A stretch of DNA of 64,000 nucleotides, from positions 1 to 64,000 of the forward strand of contig NZ_WTVQ01000013.1 in the NCBI RefSeq assembly GCF_012910955.1, given 5' to 3'. Shown piece by piece: positions 26,214-35,550 of this stretch. Under the pieces are notes generated by a model. It was given only the letters and a program-made list of their open reading frames with translations. It was not told the DNA's origin and ran no database searches. This DNA comes from Aromatoleum diolicum. GTDB taxonomy: Bacteria; Pseudomonadota; Gammaproteobacteria; Burkholderiales; Rhodocyclaceae. Each line of letters starts with the position of its first letter. Positions within the stretch are counted from its first letter, which is position 1. Made by a program: the position numbers and the translations under genes.

Positions 26214-26606
26214 TTAGCGACGAATTATGCGGCCTATCAAAAAACCCGCGAGAACGGCCATACCCACAGACATGAGTGGATTCGCCGCAATATAGGCAGA
26301 AGTATCTGTAACCAGCTTCTTTTGTGTGGCATTCAGACTTTCGCCCTGTTGACCCAGCCAATCGACAGCTGGGGCGGCTGATGCAGCCGCCTTATCCACC
26401 ACCTGGTGTGCCATTGCGGCAACCTGGTCAATTGTGGGCTTCGCCTTGCGTGCCGCGACATCCGCGGCATCTGCGATGGAGTTGACGGCCGCGTGAGCAC
26501 CCGCCGTTGTCTTGGTCAGAACATCGTCGTCAGGAAGTGAGTTGCCAAGGGCATTGGAAGCATTTCCAAAAGTATTGGAAGCATTTCCAGAAGTCGTATT
26601 TTCCAT
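26214..26606 (-). CDS. YqjD/ElaB-like (DUF883) membrane-anchored protein
   Basis: The 130-residue product has a low-complexity Asn/Gly/Ser start (GNASNTFGNASNALGN), a helical middle rich in Ala and Lys (DAADVAARKAKPTIDQVAAM, a possible coiled coil) and a single C-terminal membrane segment LMSVGMAVLAGFLIGRIIRR, the hallmark of YqjD/ElaB tail-anchored proteins. These bind ribosomes to the inner membrane in stationary phase in E. coli; the same role here is inferred. GGAG lies 8 bases before the ATG. Local GC is lower than in the neighbours. The DNA at the start contains the repeat GGAAGCATTTCC twice. Confidence 0.78.
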   Translation of the reverse strand: MENTTSGNASNTFGNASNALGNSLPDDDVLTKTTAGAHAAVNSIADAADVAARKAKPTIDQVAAMAHQVVDKAAASAAPAVDWLGQQGESLNATQKKLVTDTSAYIAANPLMSVGMAVLAGFLIGRIIRR

Positions 26607-26704
26607 ATCGTTACTCCAGTAAAAGGATAAGAACTGAAAGCGACGGTGACGGTTTTGGGTCGCAAAATTGAGCGTCGTACTCAGCGGCGTACGGAAGCAT
26701 TTCC
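26556..26704. repeat. Three copies of the palindrome-like 12-mer GGAAGCATTTCC
   Basis: Copies lie at 26556-26567, 26577-26588 and 26693-26704. Each contains GGAA and TTCC around a four-base centre. Two are inside the start of the yqjD-like gene (encoding GNAS repeats) and one is 87 bases upstream of it. The outer copy suggests more than protein-coding repetition, but its meaning is unknown. Confidence 0.5.
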
Positions 26705-26831
26705 ATAAACGACGACCTGACTCTCTGATGATCGCGCTACTTCAAACGCATCTGTTTCTTCACGGATTTGACGCCGCCAGCCCTGCGTGCCACCTGAATG
26801 GCTGGCCAACGCATTCATTCGATCCGACAAA

Positions 26832-27068
26832 TCATGCCATCGAGACAGATTGCAGATGTCGGCGAATAGTATTGGGCAGACGTATGGCTGTCGGTGCGTT
26901 GGCGCACACAAATCGGATGCGCAGGAGGGCTCGGTCCTGCGCAGTTACAACTGCCGCCACGACTTCCACCGAAGGTTCTATGCCCGTTTCGCCGAGGCGC
27001 CCGGTGTACCATTCGCGAACAATGTGTCGCACGATCCGGCTGACGCCGGAATTGGCGACGCTGCGCAC
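26832..27068 (-). CDS. Possible small hypothetical protein upstream of the GAPDH-like gene
   Basis: A 78-codon leftward frame fills part of the 487-base gap between yqjD and the GAPDH-like gene. It reads MRSVANSGVSRIVRHIVREW and further on contains VEVVAAVVTAQDRALLRIRF. Third-position GC is high in its first half only. No ribosome-binding site or family match is apparent, and it may be a gene remnant or chance. The rest of the gap (26607-26831) shows nothing but one GGAAGCATTTCC copy. Confidence 0.25.
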   Translation of the reverse strand: MRSVANSGVSRIVRHIVREWYTGRLGETGIEPSVEVVAAVVTAQDRALLRIRFVCANAPTAIRLPNTIRRHLQSVSMA

Positions 27069-27093
27069 TTCCTGAACAACAGGCTGGGTTTAC

Positions 27094-28119
27094 ATGACTT
27101 TCCGCATTGCCATTAACGGCTACGGTCGCATCGGGCGCTGCTTCTTGCGCGCCCTGCACGAATCCCCCCTCCGCGAGAAGCTTGCCGTTGTCGCCATCAA
27201 CGAGCCGGCCGATATCGAAAGCATGGCTTACCTGACCCGCTTCGACTCCACTCATGGATGCTTTCCCGGCACGGTTGAAGTCCGCGATGAGCACCTCCTC
27301 ATCGACGGCGCCGCAATCTCCGTTTCGCACGCCACGTCGCCGAATGAAGTCGACTGGAAGGGACTGGACATCGACCTGATGATCGAAGCCTCCGGACGCT
27401 ACAAATATCGCCATCAACTCGAGGCTTTCCTCGCCGCTGGATGCCCGCGTCTGCTGCTTTCCCACCCCGGCCACGGTGTCGAGGACGTCGATCGCACGAT
27501 TGTGTTCGGCATGAATCACGAATCGCTGACCGGCACGGAGCGCGTCGTTTCGGCCGCTTCCTGCACCACCAACGCAATCGTTCCAATCCTCGCGATGCTG
27601 GACGAGGCGTTCGGGATCGACCATGCGATCCTCACAACCCTGCATTCCGTCATGAACGATCAACCCTTGATCGATGGCTACCACCATACCGATTTACGCA
27701 TGACGCGCTCGGCGATGCAGTCGATGATCCCTGCCGACACCGGTCTGGCCAGAGGGGTGACTCGGCTCTTGCCTGCGCTCGCCGAACGCATTGAGGCCAA
27801 GGCAATCCGGATACCTGTACCGAATGTTTCGGCCATCGACTCGGTGCTCACCCTGAAGCAGAGTGCGACGTCGGCGGATATCAACGCGCTCTTCCGCCGC
27901 GCGGCGAGCGATGTTGCGTTTCCGCACCTTTCCTATTCGGATGCTCCGCACGCCTCGATAGATTTCAATCACAGCAGGCATTCGGCCATTGTCGATGGCA
28001 GTCAGACACGCATGAGCGGCGACCGCCTGGCCAATCTGCTGGTCTGGTTCGATAACGAGTGGGGCTTCTCCAACCGCATGCTGGACGTTGCGGCGTTCTG
28101 GGCGCGACGCATAGCCTGA
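27094..28119 (+). CDS. Erythrose-4-phosphate / glyceraldehyde-3-phosphate dehydrogenase-like protein
   Basis: The 341-residue protein has the NAD-binding start INGYGRIGRCFLRAL, the catalytic cysteine C157 in ASCTTNA and the general base H184 in TLHSVMNDQ. The latter stretch, with IDGYHHTDLRMTRSAMQSMIP, resembles Epd (erythrose-4-phosphate dehydrogenase of pyridoxal-phosphate synthesis) more than glycolytic GapA. Annotations in related genomes vary between the two. The residue after the conserved CTTN is alanine instead of the usual cysteine, which is not catalytic. It stands alone, rightward, with no clear promoter or ribosome-binding site seen. Confidence 0.8.
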   Translation: MTFRIAINGYGRIGRCFLRALHESPLREKLAVVAINEPADIESMAYLTRFDSTHGCFPGTVEVRDEHLLIDGAAISVSHATSPNEVDWKGLDIDLMIEASGRYKYRHQLEAFLAAGCPRLLLSHPGHGVEDVDRTIVFGMNHESLTGTERVVSAASCTTNAIVPILAMLDEAFGIDHAILTTLHSVMNDQPLIDGYHHTDLRMTRSAMQSMIPADTGLARGVTRLLPALAERIEAKAIRIPVPNVSAIDSVLTLKQSATSADINALFRRAASDVAFPHLSYSDAPHASIDFNHSRHSAIVDGSQTRMSGDRLANLLVWFDNEWGFSNRMLDVAAFWARRIA

Positions 28120-28253
28120 CGATCTGGAGACGGAGGGTGGTGACTGATGTTTGATTGGAACCCTGGAATCAGTCGAGTTACCCGCCAGTGAGCGGGGCGT
28201 TCCTGCGTTCGTGTCGCGCACCCGCGGTGCCGTCGCACAGGCGCGCCCCCAGC

Positions 28254-29045
28254 TCAAGGGGCAGCGTGCGAATGACCCAAGATCAAAGCAAACAACTCGT
28301 TTCGGTGGTGAATCCCAAGGCGCTCGAAGGCCCTGTCGCGATAGGTTTTCACAGTCGCCGGAGACACCTGCAGATCCGCTGCGATGCCCTCATGGGTCCA
28401 CCCTTTGAGGATGCGGTCGCACACATCTCTCTCACGCCCGGTAAGCGCACATAGTGGTGAACCACCAACACTGGCCTTTCCGCAGAGGGACAGGTGGCGG
28501 TTGACCGAGGCGAGGAGCGGGCGTCCGAGCTTCCGGATGGCGTCGATTTCCTTGTCGGAAAAGGCCTGCTGCCCTTCGTTGCGATAGAAATTGATCGACG
28601 TCAGCCCGCATTCGTCATGTGCGGAAACAATCGACAGCCGTTCACGCAGCCCGTGGCGAGAGTAGATCGCCTCGCGGTGACGTGCGGAAAATTCAGTCGC
28701 ATGCCAGTGTAGAAGGGCCGCGTCAGCTTCACGCAGATGCTCTTTGGCGAGAAAGAACGTTTCATCCCTTCGATACAGCGACGCCCGGTATACACGCCAG
28801 CATTCCTGAGTGCCGTCCGACACGCCGAAGCTGCCGGAGGCATGCAGCGTCGGGGGCTGGTCGTCAAAGAGGCGATAGACAGACCACCAACAAAGGGGCA
28901 TCCACCGGTTGAGTTGCGCCAGAGCCTCCCGCCCAAACGTCGCGTCCCCGATCGAGCCGATGATGCCCACGAGCGCTTCCTGCCCCGCGCTGTCGTCGGT
29001 GCGGCAATCAGAAGCCACTGATTCCTGAAGCGAGATCAATTGCAT
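28254..29045 (-). CDS. LuxR-type transcriptional regulator
   Basis: The C-terminal 65 residues form a LuxR/FixJ helix-turn-helix: LTGRERDVCDRILKGWTHEGIA followed by DLQVSPATVKTYRDRAFERLG. The N-terminal 190 residues have no family I can name; they contain many aromatic residues (RWMPLCWWSVYRLF) and could be a ligand-binding fold. The start is uncertain: ATG 29045 is used, with in-frame ATG 29195 also possible, and neither has a good ribosome-binding site. It is divergent from the solute-binding protein gene that follows, so it likely controls that operon in response to its substrate or a CoA derivative (inference). Confidence 0.8.
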   Translation of the reverse strand: MQLISLQESVASDCRTDDSAGQEALVGIIGSIGDATFGREALAQLNRWMPLCWWSVYRLFDDQPPTLHASGSFGVSDGTQECWRVYRASLYRRDETFFLAKEHLREADAALLHWHATEFSARHREAIYSRHGLRERLSIVSAHDECGLTSINFYRNEGQQAFSDKEIDAIRKLGRPLLASVNRHLSLCGKASVGGSPLCALTGRERDVCDRILKGWTHEGIAADLQVSPATVKTYRDRAFERLGIHHRNELFALILGHSHAAP

Positions 29046-29218
29046 AAGGGGAAGGGCCCGCGAAACGTGTCCCCATCGCAGGGGACAGACAAACCTCTGT
29101 GCTCGACTTAGTCTTGCGCTGTGAGACCGCTCAATGCCGCAACTGCGGCGACCATCGACGATTGCGCCGACGAACGCGGTCTCATTGACTGCCATTCTAA
29201 TAACAGTAGGAGACAAGG

Positions 29219-30397
29219 ATGATGAAAACAGTTCCAGGCTGGGCCGTTGTAGCTACCACCGTTACCATTCTAGGTCTGTCGATCGCCGGCTCGGCGGCGG
29301 CTCAGATCAAAGTCGGGATCACCTTGTCGACGACGGGGCCCGCTGCGTCCCTGGGTATCCCGGAGAAAAATACGGTAACGCTGTTCCCGAAGGAAATTGC
29401 CGGGCAGAAGGTCGAGTACATCGTGCTGGACGATGCGTCCGATCCGTCTACGGCGACCAAGAATGCGCGGCGCTTCGTCGACGAGGACAAGGTCGATGTG
29501 ATTATCGGTTCGACGATTTCCCCGAATTCGCTCGCGATGATCGACGTCGCTGCCGAGAAAGGAACGCCGATGATCAGCATCGCCGGCGCTTCGCGAATCG
29601 TGGAACCCATGGATGCCAAGCGCAAGTGGGTATTCAAGACGCCGCAGCACGATTCGCTGATGGCCCAGGGGATCATCGATCATTTCGCAGGCGCAGGGGG
29701 CAAGGCATTGGCAGTGATTGCCCAATCGGACGCATACGGCGATGGCTGGCTGGCCGAACTGCAGAAGTTCGCGGCTGCGCGGGACGTGAAAATCGTAGCG
29801 CTTGAGCGGTACAACCGTGCCGACACGAGTGTCACGGCCCAGGCGTTGAAGGTAATGGCGGCCAAGCCGGATGCGGTGGCTGTCGTCGGCGCGGGTACAC
29901 CCGCTGCGCTTCCGCAAAAGACCTTGCGTGAGCGTGGCTACAACGGAACCGTCTACCAGACCCATGGCGTTGCCAACAACGATTTTCTGCGAGTCGGCGG
30001 CAAGGACGTGGAGGGCACGATTCTCCCCGCGGGACCGGTACTCGTTGCAGCACAACTCCCCGAGTCGGCGACCAAGACCACCGCGATGGACTATGTAAAA
30101 CGCTATGAAGAGGCCTTCGGCAAGGACACTGTCACCACCTTCGGCGCCCATGCTTGGGATGCGATGCTGCTGCTGCGCAATGCAGTCCCCGGTGCCCTCG
30201 CGAAGGCAAAGGCCGGTACGCCCGAGTTTCGGACTGCGCTGCGAGATGCCCTTGAAGGCACCAAAAACGTGACGGTTTCGCACGGCATCATGAGCATGAC
30301 TCCTGACGATCACAATGGCATGGATGCTAGATCGCGCGCGATGGTGAAGATCGAGAAGGGCCGGTGGACGCTCATTCCCGTAGGCAAGGCGCAGTAA
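29219..30397 (+). CDS. Branched-chain amino acid-type ABC transporter substrate-binding protein
   Basis: This 392-residue periplasmic protein has a signal sequence (hydrophobic segment about 9-22, likely cleavage after GSAAA) and a type I periplasmic-binding fold: KVGITLSTTGPAASLGIPEKN at the start, DDASDPSTATKNARRF, and VIIGSTISPNSLAMID. The family (LivK-like, Peripla_BP_6) binds branched-chain amino acids, amides or aromatic/aliphatic acids. AGGAGA lies before a double ATG (29219/29222). No permease or ATPase genes follow; the next gene is an acyl-CoA synthetase only 2 bp away, so the ligand is probably a carboxylic acid that is then activated with CoA. Confidence 0.88.
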   Translation: MMKTVPGWAVVATTVTILGLSIAGSAAAQIKVGITLSTTGPAASLGIPEKNTVTLFPKEIAGQKVEYIVLDDASDPSTATKNARRFVDEDKVDVIIGSTISPNSLAMIDVAAEKGTPMISIAGASRIVEPMDAKRKWVFKTPQHDSLMAQGIIDHFAGAGGKALAVIAQSDAYGDGWLAELQKFAAARDVKIVALERYNRADTSVTAQALKVMAAKPDAVAVVGAGTPAALPQKTLRERGYNGTVYQTHGVANNDFLRVGGKDVEGTILPAGPVLVAAQLPESATKTTAMDYVKRYEEAFGKDTVTTFGAHAWDAMLLLRNAVPGALAKAKAGTPEFRTALRDALEGTKNVTVSHGIMSMTPDDHNGMDARSRAMVKIEKGRWTLIPVGKAQ

Positions 30398-30399
30398 GC

Positions 30400-32229
30400 A
30401 TGAATACGTTCCACATTTCAGCGGCGCGCGACATTGCGCGCATTGCGGCCGAGCCGTATGAGCAGTTCATGCGTCACGGCAGCGTATTCGACGCTCTGGC
30501 GGACTCGGCGGAGCAGCATTCGGACCGGACCGCGCTCACCTTCATCAGCGAGCCGGATCCCGCGGTTCCACCGCGCAGCTGGACCTATGCGGAACTGATG
30601 ACGGAGATCAGGCGGACCGCAAACCTCTTCCACAAGCTTGCAGCGGGCGAGGAGCCACGCATTGCGATGCTCCTCCCACCCATTCCGGAGGCGTACTTCA
30701 CATTGTGGGGGGGCGAGACGGCCGGTGTGGTCTGTCCGATCAATTACCTGCTGAATGCAGAACACATCGGCGAACTGATACGTGCCGCGCGAGCCAACAT
30801 CCTCGTGACACTCGGGCCCAACCCCGATCTCGATATCTGGTCGCGAGTGCCGCGATTGCTGGCGGAGTGCCCGGGTTTGCGCGAGGTGCTGGCGGTCGGC
30901 GGAGCGGCGGGCGCCGCCGTTCTTGCCGCCGAAGTCGCCTCGATGCCGGGCGATGCACTCACGTTCGAGCGCCAGGTCGGGCCGACAACGCTCGCGGCCT
31001 TGTTTCATACCGGTGGCACCACCGGCGCACCCAAGCTTGCCCAGCACACCCATGGCAACCAGCTTCATGCGGCGTGGGGCGCCGCCCAGATGTATGCCAT
31101 GACAGAGCGCGACGTCATGCTGAACGGCTTCCCGTTGTTCCATGTCGCCGGGGCGTTTGTTTTTGGTCTGTCAACGCTGCTTTCTGGCGGCGAGGTCGTG
31201 TTGCCCACGCTGCTCGGCATGCGCAACGCCGGTTTCGTCCAGCGCTACTGGACCTTTGTGGAGCGTCACCGCGCCAGTTTGCTTGCGGCGGTTCCCACCG
31301 TCATCGCGTCCCTTATGAACACGGATCCCGGCGCGGCTCGCATCGACAGCGTCCGTGCGCTGCTCACTGGCGGGTCACCGCTGCCGACCGAGCTCGCGAC
31401 GGCTTTCGAGCGACGCTTCGACATACCGGTGAGAAACATTCTCGGCATGACCGAGTGCGCCGGCGTTATCAGCATCGAGCCGTTCAATGCACCGCGTACC
31501 CCCGGATCCTGCGGGCTGCCTTTGCCCTTCACCGAGGTCATGGCGGTGGCCGACGACGGGCGAGCTTGTGTTGCAGGAGAAACGGGCATTCTTCGCGTGC
31601 AGGGCCCTAACGTCGGCCCCGGCTACACCGATGCGCGACGTAACACGGGCACGTTCACCGAAGACGGCTGGCTGATTACCGGCGATATCGGTCATGTCGA
31701 TGGCGAAGGGCGCGTCTTCGTCACGGGTCGGGCCAAGGACGTGATCATCCGCAGCAGCCACAACATCGATCCGCGCGTGATTGAGGATGCGCTGCTGATG
31801 CACCCCGACGTCCTGATGGCCGCAGCGGTCGGCGAACCCGACGAATATGCGGGGGAAATGCCGGTGGCCTTCGTGTCACTCAAACCGGGGGCGACGGTCG
31901 ACTCGGGAGCGCTGGCCGCATTCATCGAGCAGCGCATTCCGGAACGGCCTGCTTTCCCGCGGCGGATCGACATCATTCCCGCCATCCCGGTCACGGCAAT
32001 CGGCAAGGTGTACAAGCCGGCACTGCGCGCACTGGCGACGGAGCGGGTGATCCAGGATCGTCTGGCGGATGCAGGACTTGCCGGCAAGGTCAAGGCAATG
32101 GCCGTGGAAACCGCGTCGGGGCCTTCAGTTCGGTTCGTGATTGGGGACAAGGCGTTGCGGCCCGAACTCGAAGCGCACGTACGCGAGGTCATGGGGCCAT
32201 TCGCGATTCCTTTTGATTTTCAGGCGTAA
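30400..32229 (+). CDS. Acyl-CoA synthetase (AMP-forming)
   Basis: The 609-residue protein is an ANL-superfamily enzyme that couples a carboxylic acid to CoA through an acyl-AMP. Visible motifs are the phosphate loop FHTGGTTGAPKLAQHTH, the adenine-binding GMTECAGV, the hinge region GWLITGDIGHVDGEGRVFVTGRAKDVII, and the catalytic lysine near the end (AIGKVYKPAL). It resembles the group annotated as acyl-CoA synthetases of degradation pathways; chain length or aromatic preference cannot be read from sequence. ATG 30400 comes 2 bp after the binding-protein stop. An extra tail of about 65 residues follows the catalytic lysine. Confidence 0.9.
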   Translation: MNTFHISAARDIARIAAEPYEQFMRHGSVFDALADSAEQHSDRTALTFISEPDPAVPPRSWTYAELMTEIRRTANLFHKLAAGEEPRIAMLLPPIPEAYFTLWGGETAGVVCPINYLLNAEHIGELIRAARANILVTLGPNPDLDIWSRVPRLLAECPGLREVLAVGGAAGAAVLAAEVASMPGDALTFERQVGPTTLAALFHTGGTTGAPKLAQHTHGNQLHAAWGAAQMYAMTERDVMLNGFPLFHVAGAFVFGLSTLLSGGEVVLPTLLGMRNAGFVQRYWTFVERHRASLLAAVPTVIASLMNTDPGAARIDSVRALLTGGSPLPTELATAFERRFDIPVRNILGMTECAGVISIEPFNAPRTPGSCGLPLPFTEVMAVADDGRACVAGETGILRVQGPNVGPGYTDARRNTGTFTEDGWLITGDIGHVDGEGRVFVTGRAKDVIIRSSHNIDPRVIEDALLMHPDVLMAAAVGEPDEYAGEMPVAFVSLKPGATVDSGALAAFIEQRIPERPAFPRRIDIIPAIPVTAIGKVYKPALRALATERVIQDRLADAGLAGKVKAMAVETASGPSVRFVIGDKALRPELEAHVREVMGPFAIPFDFQA

Positions 32230-32280
32230 TGGGCAGGTCGCGATGACTACGCCTGTGCGTCCAACGATAGGGACTGTTGA

Positions 32281-33090
32281 ATGACTCTTCCGATCACATT
32301 TCAATGCCACGGCGCAATTGCCACGATCACGCTGAACGCGCCGCAAACGCGTAACGCGCTCACGCCCGAGATGCTGTGTCGCTTGAGTGATGCCGTGAAG
32401 GCATTCGCGGGCGATCCTGCGTTGCGTGTGGCAATCATCACTGGTAGCGGCGACCGCGCCTTCTGTGCCGGGGGCGACCTGGCACGGACGATCCCGCTCT
32501 TGAGCGGCGAACGCGCTCCCACGGACGAGTGGGACCATCGACTGCTATCGGATCACGAGATCCTTGCGGCGTCTGGCTTGCGCGAGTACCCGCTGCATAA
32601 ACCGGTGATCGCCGCAATCAACGGCGCCTGCATGGCGGCGGGGTTCGAGCTGATGCTCGGGACGGATTTGCGAATCGCCGCCGAACACGCTGTCTTTGCG
32701 CTGCCCGAAGTAAAGCGGGCGGTGATCCCGTTTGCGGGATCGATGGTCCGTTTGCCGCGGCAGGTGTCGTACTGCCATGCGATGGAGATCATGCTCACCG
32801 GCGACGCCCTCGCGGCCGACGAGGCCTATCGCATGGGCTTGGTGAATCGAGTCGTGCCCGCCTCGCAGGTCATGCCGGAAGCGCTTGCACTGGCCGAGCG
32901 AATCGCGAGAAACGGGCCCCTGGCGGTGCAGGCCGTCAAGCGCACTGTCATCGAGTCCAGCGGGGTTTCGCTCATCGATGGGTATCGCCTCGAGAACGAG
33001 CGCAAGCGAAGCGTCTTGTCGAGCGAGGATGCCCGCGAAGGCCCGCGCGCATTCTTGGAAAAGCGCGAGCCGCATTATCACGGTCGCTGA
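32281..33090 (+). CDS. Enoyl-CoA hydratase/isomerase family protein
   Basis: The 269-residue crotonase-fold protein shows RNALTPEM, the oxyanion-hole stretches [10 protein letters not shown] and [21 protein letters not shown], and [19 protein letters not shown]. The catalytic glutamate expected in the latter segment appears as E in LPEVKR. It likely hydrates an enoyl-CoA formed after activation by the preceding synthetase. It lies 51 bp after that gene and 118 bp before the SDR, in the same direction. Confidence 0.88.
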   Translation: MTLPITFQCHGAIATITLNAPQTRNALTPEMLCRLSDAVKAFAGDPALRVAIITGSGDRAFCAGGDLARTIPLLSGERAPTDEWDHRLLSDHEILAASGLREYPLHKPVIAAINGACMAAGFELMLGTDLRIAAEHAVFALPEVKRAVIPFAGSMVRLPRQVSYCHAMEIMLTGDALAADEAYRMGLVNRVVPASQVMPEALALAERIARNGPLAVQAVKRTVIESSGVSLIDGYRLENERKRSVLSSEDAREGPRAFLEKREPHYHGR

Positions 33091-33208
33091 GTTGTCGAGC
33101 GGGGTCGGCGAGCGATCGCAGCGACACGAATTCAGATTCAAGCGCGGGGGCGTTCGCGGGGGGGCCTTGCCAGGCACGCATCCGTTTGAAGCATTCAAGG
33201 AGAACATC

Positions 33209-33949
33209 ATGCGAATGAAGGACAAGGTTTCGATCATCACCGGTTCGGCCAACGGCATCGGTCTGGCGGCGGCGCGCAAGTTCGCGGCGGAGGGGGCGGT
33301 GGTCATCGTCTGCGACCTCAACACCGAGCTGGTGGAGAGTGTGGTCGCGGAACTGCGCGCGGCAGGCGGACAGGCTGATGGCTACGTCGTAAACGTTGCG
33401 GACCGCGTGACGATCAACGCGATGGTCGCGGCGGTCAAAGGCAAGTACGGCCGTATCGACGTGCTCGTCAACAACGCCGGCATCACCAAGGATGCACGCC
33501 TTGTGAAGATGACCGAGGCCCAGTTCGACGCAGTGATCAACGTAAACCTCAAGGGCGTGTTCAACTGCACCCAGGCGGTCGCCGAAACGATGCTCGCGCA
33601 GGGCTCAGGTTCGATCATCAACACCTCGAGCATCGCCGGCACCTACGGCAATTTCGGGCAGGGTAACTATGCGGCGTCGAAGGCTGGGGTGATCGGCCTT
33701 ACAAAAACCTGGGCGCGCGAACTCGGTCCCAAGGGGGTACGCGTCAATGCCGTGGTACCCGGTACGGTCGCCACCCACATCCTCGACACCGTACCCGAGG
33801 AGATCCTGAACCAGATCAAGCAGGCGTGCTGGCTGCGCCGTGTCGGCAGGCCCGAGGAGCTCGCAAACGTCTACGCATTTCTGGCAAGTGATGAGGCCAG
33901 CTACGTCAATGGCGCAACCCTCGAAGTGAGCGGCGGGGTTTCCCTTTGA
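33209..33949 (+). CDS. Short-chain dehydrogenase/reductase, FabG-like
   Basis: The 246-residue enzyme carries the NAD(P)-binding motif TGSANGIG (11-18), NNAG (88-91), and the catalytic set S140/S141, Y154 and K158. D36 in IVCDLNTE favours NAD over NADP. It ends in the usual [16 protein letters not shown]. In this operon it would oxidise a hydroxyacyl-CoA to a ketoacyl-CoA following the enoyl-CoA hydratase. The start at 33209 is set by a GGAG ribosome-binding site 8 bases upstream; the frame extends into the previous gene. A 204-bp gap without features follows. Confidence 0.9.
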   Translation: MRMKDKVSIITGSANGIGLAAARKFAAEGAVVIVCDLNTELVESVVAELRAAGGQADGYVVNVADRVTINAMVAAVKGKYGRIDVLVNNAGITKDARLVKMTEAQFDAVINVNLKGVFNCTQAVAETMLAQGSGSIINTSSIAGTYGNFGQGNYAASKAGVIGLTKTWARELGPKGVRVNAVVPGTVATHILDTVPEEILNQIKQACWLRRVGRPEELANVYAFLASDEASYVNGATLEVSGGVSL

Positions 33950-34153
33950 GAGAATTCGCGAAGTAACAAATTGGCGCACGATGCGCGTCCTGCCGATGGA
34001 TCGTTAAGTGCTATTAAGTACAGGCCGGTCCATATGTGCTGCCGGACTGATCGACCGAGATGACAGGTGCGCCGTTTGGCGCCTATTCGCCTGAAGCGGG
34101 TCGTCGGCACCCGACCCGGCCACCACTTCGCCGATTGGTAGTAGTCTCTTCAA

Positions 34154-35494
34154 ATGGTCACAAAAACAAGAGAGGACTGCTTGCCCGAATTCGTCGATCT
34201 GCTCCTCGACACGGTCTTCCTCGTCGACGCACGTGGGCGCATCGTGTACGTGAATGCGGCGTGCGAGCGCATGTTCGGTTACACGCCGGAGGAGCTGATG
34301 GGTCAGTCGTTGCTCGACTTCGTCGTACCTGAAGACCGCGCCAGGACCCTGGAAGAAGCCAAACAGGTCATCGCGGGGCATTCGCGGATCGGATTCGAAA
34401 ATCGCTATATCCGCAAGGACGGGCGCCGGGTGCACATCATGTGGTCCGCCCGGTGGTCCGAAAAGGACCAGTTGCGGATCGGAGTCGCTCGTGATGTGAC
34501 CGAGCAGAAGCACGCGGAGGCAATGCAGCTGGCGACCTACGCGATTTCGGAAGCGGCGCACAACGCCACCGACCTGGACGTCCTGCTGCGAGAAGTCCAC
34601 CGGATCATCGCGACCTTGGTGCCGGTGGCGGGACTGGCCATTGCCACATGCGATCGGCGGACAAAACAGCTCAGTTTTTCCTATCAGATGGACCGGCATG
34701 GGAATTCGCCGGTCCTGCACGAACCGATCGCGTGTCAGTTCTGTGCCCAAGTCATATGCAACGCTCGTCCGATGCTGTCGCACGATGCCGCGCTGGCTGC
34801 GCTGTCCGGCAATGTCGCATCGGGTGACGACAGCGGCCCCTGGCTCGCAGTGCCGCTCATCACCCAGCAAGAGACGATCGGGGCCTTGGTTGTGAAGGGC
34901 GATCCGGGCACCCACTACTCGGACAAGGACAAGGAACTGCTGCATTTTGTCTCGGGCCAGGTTGCGATCGCCATCGACCGCGCCCAATTGAAGACCGAAC
35001 TGCTGCGTGCCGCCCGCTACGACGAACTGACCGGGCTGCCAAACAGACGCCTGTTCCAGGACCGCATCAGATCTGCGGTCGCCCGATGCGTCCGGAAGCA
35101 AAGCCTCATGGCGGTGCTATACATCGACATCGACGATTTCAAACAGGTCAATGACTCGTTCGGACACGCAACCGGAGACCTGTTGCTGCGGGAGGTCGCA
35201 CGACGATTGCAGCTTTGCGTGCGCGAGGCGGACACCGTTGCGAGACTCGCAGGCGACGAATTCGTGGTGCTGCTCGAAGACGTCCAGACACTGGAGGACG
35301 CGCGGGCTGTCGCAGACAAAATCCGGGGTGCGATGAGTCACCCGATCGATGTCGACAGCCGCATGCTACGCACACTGGCGAGCATCGGCATTGCGCTTTA
35401 TCCCGAGCACGGCCAAGGGATCGAACAGCTCCTGCAGCATGCCGACGAGGCCATGTACGCGGATAAACGAAACAAGGCCCGTGTGCCCACATAG
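34154..35494 (+). CDS. Diguanylate cyclase with PAS and GAF sensor domains
   Basis: The 446-residue cytoplasmic protein has a PAS domain (about 8-125: VNAACERMFGYTPEELMG, GVARDVTEQK), a GAF domain (about 140-275) and a GGDEF domain (about 285-446) with the active-site variant AGDEF (366-370), which is commonly functional. The inhibitory-site motif RxxD (READ) lies five residues before it, so product inhibition is expected. It should make cyclic di-GMP from GTP in response to a small ligand or redox signal. No membrane segment or EAL domain is seen. The neighbouring 86-residue protein may be linked. Confidence 0.92.
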   Translation: MVTKTREDCLPEFVDLLLDTVFLVDARGRIVYVNAACERMFGYTPEELMGQSLLDFVVPEDRARTLEEAKQVIAGHSRIGFENRYIRKDGRRVHIMWSARWSEKDQLRIGVARDVTEQKHAEAMQLATYAISEAAHNATDLDVLLREVHRIIATLVPVAGLAIATCDRRTKQLSFSYQMDRHGNSPVLHEPIACQFCAQVICNARPMLSHDAALAALSGNVASGDDSGPWLAVPLITQQETIGALVVKGDPGTHYSDKDKELLHFVSGQVAIAIDRAQLKTELLRAARYDELTGLPNRRLFQDRIRSAVARCVRKQSLMAVLYIDIDDFKQVNDSFGHATGDLLLREVARRLQLCVREADTVARLAGDEFVVLLEDVQTLEDARAVADKIRGAMSHPIDVDSRMLRTLASIGIALYPEHGQGIEQLLQHADEAMYADKRNKARVPT

Positions 35495-35550
35495 CCCTCG
35501 CCGGTGTCCTCGACTTTGCAGCGATGCTGCTCAACAGATTGGATGGATCC

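Noticed and set aside
26668-27075. 135-residue rightward open frame upstream of the GAPDH-like gene
   Set aside because: Composition is not protein-like (many Thr/Arg/Cys), with no ribosome-binding site or recognisable motif.
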